The notes beneath the pieces are model-generated. The model made no database searches. It saw only the letters and a list, made by a program, of their open reading frames with translations, and was not told where the DNA came from. From the NCBI GenBank assembly GCA_012514785.1, contig JAAYZP010000238.1, forward strand, positions 1 through 5,451: a DNA stretch of 5,451 bases, given 5' to 3'. Both the position numbers and the translations under genes were made by a program. This DNA comes from Propionibacterium sp. (GTDB taxonomy: Bacteria; Actinomycetota; Actinomycetes; Propionibacteriales; Propionibacteriaceae). This document shows positions 1 through 4,234 of this stretch, in pieces. Each line of letters starts with the position of its first letter. Position 1 is the stretch's first letter.

Positions 1-3
1 TCC

Positions 4-609
4 GTGCGCGACGACGGGTACCCGGTGGCCTGGAGGGTCGGGGCCGCTGCCGCGGTCCTGCTCATGTTCGGGCTGCTGTGGCCGAGTCCCGCGGGTGCGA
101 TCGTGGGGCTGGTGGCGGCCGGTGGGGTCCTCGTCGGCTCCGGTTACCTGCGAAGACCCACCGACCATCGGGCGCTGACCCGCGAACTCCCCGACGCACT
201 GGAGTTCCTCGCCGTGTGCCTGCAGGCCGGGTCACCCACCTCGACGGCGGTGGGCACCGTCGCGGAGGTGTCGCCGAAAGCGACGGCCGAGGTGCTGGGC
301 CGGGTGATCGCGCACCTGCAGGTGGGCCGCAGCGCCGAGGAAGCCTGGCACGAGCTCCGCGAGCATCCGGTCTGGGGGTTCGCCGCCCGCGACCTCGTGC
401 GGTCGGCGCGCTCCGGCACGAGCCTCGTGTCCACCCTGCAGATCCACGCTGAGGACGCCAGGCAGGCGAGGCAGGACGCCGAGGCCAAGCGGGCCCGCAC
501 CGTCGGAGTGAAGTCGGTGGTGCCGCTGATGGCGTGCTTCCTCCCCGCGTTCGTGATGATCGGCGTGGTGCCGATCGTCGCGAGCCTGTTGGCAGACTTC
601 TTCGGGTGA
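4..609 (+). CDS. tadC: TadC-like Tad/Flp pilus inner-membrane platform protein (type II secretion F family)
   Basis: The product is a predicted polytopic membrane protein of the T2SSF family. In Tad systems TadB and TadC form the inner-membrane platform on which the TadA ATPase drives pilin assembly. Visible parts: hydrophobic segments at about residues 12-27 and 31-48; a cytoplasmic stretch opening with ELPDALEFLAVCLQAG (61-76), the usual T2SSF entry; a helical charged region with SGTSLVSTLQIHAEDARQA (137-155); and a C-terminal membrane segment at about 170-197 containing PLMACFLPAFVMIGVVPIV. At 201 residues it matches the short actinobacterial TadC type (Rv3657c-like) and not a full two-repeat GspF. 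The start is uncertain: GTG at 4 is the first start codon, but the frame is open to base 1 and any ribosome site would lie outside the window. The frame ends with TGA 607-609, 30 bases before the preferred helicase start. TadB and TadA would be expected immediately to the left; this is inference. Confidence 0.85.
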   Translation: MRDDGYPVAWRVGAAAAVLLMFGLLWPSPAGAIVGLVAAGGVLVGSGYLRRPTDHRALTRELPDALEFLAVCLQAGSPTSTAVGTVAEVSPKATAEVLGRVIAHLQVGRSAEEAWHELREHPVWGFAARDLVRSARSGTSLVSTLQIHAEDARQARQDAEAKRARTVGVKSVVPLMACFLPAFVMIGVVPIVASLLADFFG

Positions 610-626
610 GGGGAGGACAGCCCTTG

Positions 627-632
627 TACGAT
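627..632 (+). promoter_or_regulatory. Candidate -10 element TACGAT for a leaderless helicase transcript
   Basis: TACGAT fits the actinobacterial TAnnnT -10 pattern and is followed by exactly seven bases and then ATG at 640. This is the layout seen when transcription starts at or next to the start codon. No convincing -35 box is visible at 17-18 bases upstream, which is common in actinobacteria. The element lies just after the tadC stop, so the helicase could be transcribed independently of the pilus genes. Confidence 0.45.
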
Positions 633-639
633 GCCACCC

Positions 640-2889
640 ATGCCGTGGTCCTGGCTGCTGGAATCGCCGGAAGTGTGCGCGGTCGACATCTCGCCCGCGC
701 GGCCGGGCGTCCACGGAACCTGGCCCGACTGGGTCTCGGAGGCCACCGTCGCCCGGGCCGCGGAGCAGGGGATCACGGCGCCGTGGCAGCACCAGGTGGA
801 GTTCGCCGAGCACGCCTTCCACGGGCGTCACGCCGCACTGACGTCGGCCACCGGGTCCGGCAAGTCGCTGGCGTACCTGCTGCCCATCATCGCGGCCACC
901 GCGGAAGGGCGGCTCGGCACCGAGGTCCGCCCGCCCCGGCTGCGCAGGCTGACCCACACGGCGCTCTACCTCGCCCCCACGAAGGCGCTGGCGCACGACC
1001 AGGAGCGCGGCGCAATCGATCTCGGCCCGCAGGGCTGGCGGGTGGGTGCCGTCGACGGCGACTCCGACGACGCGGAGCGGCGGTTCGCGCGCGAGTTCGC
1101 CGACTTCGTGCTCACCAACCCCGACATGCTGCACTACTCGATCCTGCCGAACCACCAGCGCTGGTCGAGGCTGCTGGGCGGGCTGCGCTACATCGTCGTC
1201 GACGAGGCGCACCGCTACCAGGGGGTATTCGGCGCGCACGTCGCCCAGGTGTTGCGGCGGCTGCGTCGCATCGCCGCGCACTACGGAGCCACACCGACGG
1301 TGCTGCTCGCCTCCGGCACGGCCCCCAACATCGCCGAGTTCGGCGGCAAGCTGATAGGCGAGGACGGCGTTGAGGCCGTCACCGCCGACGGCGCGCCGAA
1401 GCCGAAGCGGACCATCGCGCTGTGGAAACCGTCGGTCTCGCTCAACCAGGACACCGCCAACCTGTTGGGCCGGCTCGTCCACGGGGGATCGCAGACCATC
1501 GCCTTCGTCGCCTCGCGCACGGGGGCGGAGCTGGTGGCGCTCGACGCCCAGGAGATCGCGGGCCCCGTCATCGCGTCCTACCGCGCCGGGTTCCTGGCCG
1601 CCGAGCGGCGCGACCTCGAGCGCGACCTCCAGACCGGCCACCTCCGCGGCATCGCCACCACCAACGCGCTCGAGCTGGGGATCGACGTGGCCGGCATGGA
1701 CGCCGTCGTCATCGCGGGCTACCCCGGCAAGCTCAGCGCGCTCTGGCAGCAGGCCGGGCGCGCCGGCCGTCGCGGGTCGGACGCACTGGTGGTGCTGGTG
1801 GCCCGTGAGGACCCGCTCGACAGCTTCCTCTTCGACCACCCCGAGACCATCCTCCGCGCACCCGTCGAGCACTCCGTCCTCTTCCCCGAGAACCCGCACG
1901 TGCTCGGCCCGCACCTCGCCGCGGCCGCGCAGGAGCTCCCGCTCACCGCCGCCGACGAACGCTGGTTCGGCGCGACGATGCCCGCCACGCTGACCGCGCT
2001 CGACACGCAGGGGGTGCTGCGCGACCGCGGGGGACGCTACTTCTGGACCAGGCCGGACCGCGCCGTCGACTTCATCTCGCTGCGCGCCGCCGGCGCCAAG
2101 CCGATCGACATCATCGAACGCGACACCGGCCGCGTCGTGGGCACGGTCGACGAGCCGAAAGCGGATTCGGTGGTCCACGAGGGCGCGGTCTACCTCCACC
2201 AGGGCGAGAGCTTCCTCGTCGAGGAGTTCCACGCCGAGGACAAGCAGGCGTTCGTGCGCGCCTCGCGCCCGAACTACTACACGCAGCCCCAGTCCACGTT
2301 CGACATCGCGATCCTGCAGGAGTGGCAGACCCGCGAACTGGGCGCGACGACGCTGCACCGCGGCGACGTGCAGCTCACCTCGCAGGTGGTCGGCTACCTG
2401 CGTCGCGACGAGCTCACCCACGAGGTGTGGGACCACACGCCCCTCGAGCTCCCCGCGCGCACCCTGCGCACGCAGGCCGTGTGGTGGACGGTGCCGGCCG
2501 CGCTCGTCCGCGACCTCGGATGGGGCGCGCTGCAGGTGGGTGCCGCCGCGCACGCCATGGAGCACACCGCCATCGGGCTGCTGCCCGCTTTCGCGCCCTG
2601 CGACCGCTGGGACATCGGCGGCGTCTCCACCGCGGTGCACCCGGACACGGGCCTGGCGACGATCTTCGTCCACGACGGGCTGCCCGGCGGGGCAGGATTC
2701 GCCTACCGGGCCTACGACGTCGCCGACCAGTGGCTGCCCGCCACGCTGGAGCGGCTGCAGCGTTGCCCGTGCGACGACGGGTGCCCGGCCTGCGTCGTCT
2801 CCCCGAAGTGCGGCAACGCCAACCAGGTGCTCAGCAAGTCCGACGCCGCCACCCTGCTGCTGGAGTTGCTGGGATCGCCGCCCCCGTAG
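640..2889 (+). CDS. Superfamily II DNA helicase with DUF1998 and cysteine cluster (SftH/MrfA/Hrq1 clade)
   Basis: Predicted cytoplasmic ATP-dependent DNA helicase/translocase of 749 residues. Numbered from ATG 640: Q-motif-like WQHQ (49-52); Walker A ATGSGKS (70-76); motif Ia PTKAL (113-117); TNPDML (159-164); motif II DEAH (188-191); motif III region ASGT (224-227); motif IV TIAFVASR (286-293); motif V TTNALELGID (340-349); motif VI QQAGRAGRRG (370-379). The DUF1998 half contains CDRWDIGG (from C654) and then C709, C711, C715, C718 and C724, matching the probable zinc-binding cluster of this clade. Characterised relatives are mycobacterial SftH (3'-5' DNA translocase/helicase), Bacillus MrfA (mitomycin C damage repair) and Hrq1. 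A repair role here is inferred from them; no MrfB-type nuclease is visible nearby. Motifs II and III depart from expectation (see findings). Start: ATG 631 is in frame, but the GGGAGGA at 611-617 is 13 bases away and a -10-like TACGAT overlaps it, so ATG 640 is preferred. Stop TAG 2887-2889. Confidence 0.93.
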   Translation: MPWSWLLESPEVCAVDISPARPGVHGTWPDWVSEATVARAAEQGITAPWQHQVEFAEHAFHGRHAALTSATGSGKSLAYLLPIIAATAEGRLGTEVRPPRLRRLTHTALYLAPTKALAHDQERGAIDLGPQGWRVGAVDGDSDDAERRFAREFADFVLTNPDMLHYSILPNHQRWSRLLGGLRYIVVDEAHRYQGVFGAHVAQVLRRLRRIAAHYGATPTVLLASGTAPNIAEFGGKLIGEDGVEAVTADGAPKPKRTIALWKPSVSLNQDTANLLGRLVHGGSQTIAFVASRTGAELVALDAQEIAGPVIASYRAGFLAAERRDLERDLQTGHLRGIATTNALELGIDVAGMDAVVIAGYPGKLSALWQQAGRAGRRGSDALVVLVAREDPLDSFLFDHPETILRAPVEHSVLFPENPHVLGPHLAAAAQELPLTAADERWFGATMPATLTALDTQGVLRDRGGRYFWTRPDRAVDFISLRAAGAKPIDIIERDTGRVVGTVDEPKADSVVHEGAVYLHQGESFLVEEFHAEDKQAFVRASRPNYYTQPQSTFDIAILQEWQTRELGATTLHRGDVQLTSQVVGYLRRDELTHEVWDHTPLELPARTLRTQAVWWTVPAALVRDLGWGALQVGAAAHAMEHTAIGLLPAFAPCDRWDIGGVSTAVHPDTGLATIFVHDGLPGGAGFAYRAYDVADQWLPATLERLQRCPCDDGCPACVVSPKCGNANQVLSKSDAATLLLELLGSPPP

Positions 2890-2891
2890 GG

Positions 2892-3016
2892 CAGGGTGCA
2901 GATGCCGCGTGTGCGGCGACGTCGACGCGTAAGTGGCAGATGCCCACTGGATTGGCGCAGGCGAGCAGGGCAGGTGCGACGGACTCCGCCACATCACGGC
3001 ACAGGGTGCAGGTGCC
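2892..3016 (+). repeat. Imperfect direct repeats of a CAGGGTGCAGRTGCC unit
   Basis: A 15-base unit appears at 2892-2906 and again at 3002-3016 with one mismatch (A2902 versus G3012). Partial copies are CAGATGCC at 2937-2944 and CAGGGCAGGTGC at 2967-2978, which lacks two bases of the unit. The full copies are 110 bases apart, not a multiple of three, which argues against a repeated protein motif. The role is unknown: a binding site, remnants of a small dispersed repeat or chance in GC-rich DNA are all possible. Confidence 0.5.
2904..2917 (+). terminator. Small GC hairpin after the helicase stop, possible weak terminator
   Basis: GCCGC (2904-2908) and GCGGC (2913-2917) can pair around a four-base GTGT loop, with a possible extra U-G pair at 2903/2918. 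It begins 14 bases after the helicase TAG. There is no T-tract after it, so it does not look like a strong intrinsic terminator; actinobacteria do use hairpins without T-tracts. Immediately after it come overlapping palindromes (CGACGTCG 2917-2924, ACGCGT 2925-2930). Confidence 0.22.
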
Positions 3017-3084
3017 TGGCTGCCGGGGGCACATCGCGGGCCTGCAGGAGCTGTTCCCCGCCTGAGCGCGGGACACTGCGTGCA

Positions 3085-3146
3085 CCGTCCACAGGAACAG
3101 GTGTTGTCCGGACGGATTTGTCCACAACGCCCGTTTTCGTGGACAT
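3085..3146 (+). promoter_or_regulatory. Cluster of DnaA-box-like 9-mers upstream of the pilin genes
   Basis: CCGTCCACA (3085-3093) and TTGTCCACA (3118-3126) match the high-GC actinobacterial DnaA box YYRTCCACA exactly. Two weaker 7-of-9 matches accompany them: TTGTCCGGA (3104-3112, overlapping the palindrome GTCCGGAC at 3106-3113) and, on the minus strand, ATGTCCACG (3138-3146). The second strong site and the minus-strand site also form a perfect 7-base inverted repeat, TGTCCAC 3119-3125 with GTGGACA 3139-3145. I saw no other exact consensus match in the window. This is unlikely to be oriC, because no dnaA or dnaN is visible. It could be a DnaA-controlled promoter region, a DnaA titration site, or the operator of an unrelated regulator that recognises TGTCC. 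Confidence 0.45.
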
Positions 3147-3218
3147 TTCAGGTCCTTCGCTTCCATCACGGTGATGACGGATGAGACGCATCTGTCGTGA
3201 ACGAGGGAAGGACCTCAC

Positions 3219-3494
3219 ATGTCCAACACGATTGCAGCGATCGACCCGGTCGTCGCCGAGGGCACCCCGGAGCGAGGCGCGCTCAAGCGGCGCCTCGAGC
3301 GCGGGCTCACCACCGTCGAGTACGCCATCGGCCTGCTCGCCGCCGCGGCGGTGGCGCTGGTGCTCCTGCGCATCTTCAACGACAACGCCTTCTTCGAGGT
3401 GGCGTTCGACTGGGTCGTCGGCGTGTTCAACACCATCTCCAGCAGCAGTGCTTCGGGCCTCACCGGCATCCTGGGCACGATCTTCGGCGGATGA
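3219..3494 (+). CDS. DUF4244/Flp-like prepilin of the Tad pilus
   Basis: The product is a 91-residue small prepilin, the probable structural subunit or a pilin-like component of the Tad pilus. It has a 29-residue charged leader ending ALKRRLERG, then LTTVEYAIG. A prepilin peptidase would cut between G29 and L30, placing the conserved glutamate (E34) at mature +5, followed by tyrosine as in Flp pilins. Residues 36-52 form the hydrophobic helix (AIGLLAAAAVALVLLRI). A second aromatic/hydrophobic stretch (FFEVAFDWVVGVF, 58-70) and a Ser/Gly tail (SSSSASGLTG, 74-83) follow. The RGxTTxEYA core resembles the actinobacterial DUF4244 family (Rv3656c-like). The start is well supported: AAGGA at 3208-3212 lies six bases before ATG 3219. 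It is the first of three coupled genes, and its TGA overlaps the next start. No peptidase gene is in the window. Pilin versus minor pseudopilin cannot be decided from sequence. Confidence 0.87.
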   Translation: MSNTIAAIDPVVAEGTPERGALKRRLERGLTTVEYAIGLLAAAAVALVLLRIFNDNAFFEVAFDWVVGVFNTISSSSASGLTGILGTIFGG

Positions 3495-3856
3495 CTCCGC
3501 AGGTGTCGGGCGGCGCACGCCGCCGCCCGGCACCCCGCGGCATGGTCACGGTCGAACTCGCCATCGGCACCCTCACGGCGACGGTGCTGACCGCCGTCCT
3601 CGTGACCCTGACCATGCTCGGGGTGGCGCAGGCCTCCGCCTCGGAGGCCTCGGCCCAGCTGGCCCGCCAGATCGCGCGCGGCGACGACGCGGCCATCGCC
3701 GCGGCCGAGGACCGCACGCCCGGCGAGGCCGAGGTGGCGCACCGCGACGGCGGCGTCGAGGTCACCGTCACCACCACATCCTTCGTACTCGGGCTCGGGC
3801 ACATCCCGATCCGCGCCTCCACCTGGGCGGCCTACGAGCCGGGGGAGGGCCCGTGA
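3491..3856 (+). CDS. tadE: TadE-like pseudopilin of the Tad pilus
   Basis: The 121-residue protein has the TadE plan: a short basic leader (RRRPAPRG), a prepilin-type cleavage motif with G17 followed by MVTVELAIG so that E22 is at mature +5, one hydrophobic segment at about residues 23-46, and a small soluble C-terminal domain (about 50-121) predicted to lie outside the membrane. TadE proteins are minor pseudopilins processed by the same peptidase as Flp. The ATG overlaps the pilin stop as ATGA (3491-3494), which indicates translational coupling; a weak GGCGG precedes it at 3486-3490. The frame is open further upstream to 3197, but that extension lies inside the pilin gene, and a 219-residue product would bury the leader motif. 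The gene corresponds in position to Rv3655c. Confidence 0.85.
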   Translation: MTPQVSGGARRRPAPRGMVTVELAIGTLTATVLTAVLVTLTMLGVAQASASEASAQLARQIARGDDAAIAAAEDRTPGEAEVAHRDGGVEVTVTTTSFVLGLGHIPIRASTWAAYEPGEGP

Positions 3857-4212
3857 ACCGCCGCGACGAGAAGGGCGGCGGCGCGGTGCTCACGCTGGGG
3901 ATCGCGTTGGCCCTGTTCGTGACGATCGGCGCCGCGACGGTCCTGATCGGCTGGTTCGCGGGGATCCGCCAGGCCGAGCAGGTGGCGGAGATCGCAGCGC
4001 TCGCCGGCGCATCCGCGGCGGTCGGCGGCGGGGAGCCGTGCGTCGGGGCCGAGCAAGCAGCAGCCCACAACGACGCCGCGCTGACGCACTGCACCGTCCG
4101 GGGGAGCGGGCCGGACGTCGTGGTGGAGGCGGGCGTCACCGTCGCCCTGGTGCCCGACCTGCCGGGCATGCCGTCGCACATCGAGCGGCGAGCGACGGCC
4201 GGCAGCATGTGA
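3853..4212 (+). CDS. TadE/TadG-like protein of the helicase/secretion neighbourhood
   Basis: This is a 119-residue predicted membrane-anchored or secreted protein. It has a short charged N-terminus (VNRRDEKGGG), one hydrophobic segment at about residues 11-36 (LTLGIALALFVTIGAATVLIG), then AEQVAEIAALAGASAA (41-56), the alanine-rich 'ADLAALAGA' signature typical of TadG-like and Rv3654c-like proteins. C63 and C80 bracket a small region and could form a disulfide outside the membrane; a short beta-rich tail (VVVEAGVTVAL) follows. It resembles the family I recall as TIGR03816 (helicase/secretion neighbourhood TadE-like). Unlike the two preceding genes it has no glutamate at +5 after a glycine, so prepilin-peptidase processing is doubtful. 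The start is GTG 3853, overlapping the tadE stop as GTGA (3853-3856), with the purine-rich GGGGGAGGG at 3841-3849 as ribosome site, only three to four bases away. A later GTG at 3886 is possible but would remove the charged N-terminus. Confidence 0.8.
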   Translation: MNRRDEKGGGAVLTLGIALALFVTIGAATVLIGWFAGIRQAEQVAEIAALAGASAAVGGGEPCVGAEQAAAHNDAALTHCTVRGSGPDVVVEAGVTVALVPDLPGMPSHIERRATAGSM

Positions 4213-4221
4213 GCGGCGCGG

Positions 4222-4227
4222 TAGGGT
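4222..4227 (+). promoter_or_regulatory. Candidate -10 element TAGGGT for a leaderless methyltransferase transcript
   Basis: TAGGGT fits TAnnnT and is followed by seven bases and then ATG 4235, the same geometry as upstream of the helicase. No separate strong Shine-Dalgarno is present; the AGGG within the element, eight bases from ATG, is the only candidate. It sits between the arms of a 5-base inverted repeat (GGCGC 4215-4219, GCGCC 4230-4234). No clear -35 is visible. Confidence 0.5.
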
Positions 4228-4234
4228 CTGCGCC

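Larger units (their letters stand above)
2890..3218. other. 329-base intergenic gap between helicase and pilin genes
   Basis: I see no convincing gene here. The left part (2890-3062) is GC-rich, with imperfect direct repeats and short inverted repeats. One is a bulged stem: 3008-3016 pairs with 3028-3031 plus 3041-3045, leaving 3032-3040 as a bulge. The right part (3063-3218) is richer in A+T and holds the DnaA-box-like cluster and the pilin ribosome site. The whole gap contains one TA dinucleotide (2930-2931) and no TAnnnT, so no ordinary -10 box is visible for the pilin genes. The start of the three-gene pilin group is therefore unmapped: it could use a non-standard promoter or read-through from the helicase. 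Confidence 0.6.

Noticed and set aside
232..2997. A 921-codon open frame on the minus strand across tadC and the helicase
   Set aside because: It is antisense to two genes with clear motifs. Its translation is low-complexity (Arg/Gly/Val/Glu-rich, with no domain I recognise), as expected of a GC-rich shadow frame.
2892..3016. The direct repeats as a CRISPR array
   Set aside because: The units are only about 15 bases, degenerate and irregularly spaced, with no uniform spacers and no cas genes.
2831..3076. A cysteine-rich minus-strand open frame in the gap (GTG 3076), with groups such as CTLC and GICHL
   Set aside because: Many cysteine codons are simply the complement of GCA in the direct repeats. 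The repeats are not in one reading frame, there is no good ribosome site, a rare TTA codon occurs, and the frame runs into the helicase 3' end. Conservation of the peptide in relatives would revive it.
3085..3146. The DnaA-box cluster as the chromosomal origin
   Set aside because: Only four sites are present, two of them weak. There is no strongly AT-rich unwinding region, and no dnaA, dnaN, parA or rpmH is visible nearby.
3197..3490. Upstream extension of the TadE frame to an ATG at 3197
   Set aside because: It lies inside the pilin gene and would put about 98 residues before the prepilin leader. ATG 3491 overlaps the pilin stop and gives a normal-length TadE.
3181..3852. Upstream extension of the third pilus-group gene to an ATG at 3181
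   Set aside because: It would run in an alternative frame through both the pilin and TadE genes, giving arginine-rich sequence. GTG 3853 overlapping the TadE stop is the natural start.
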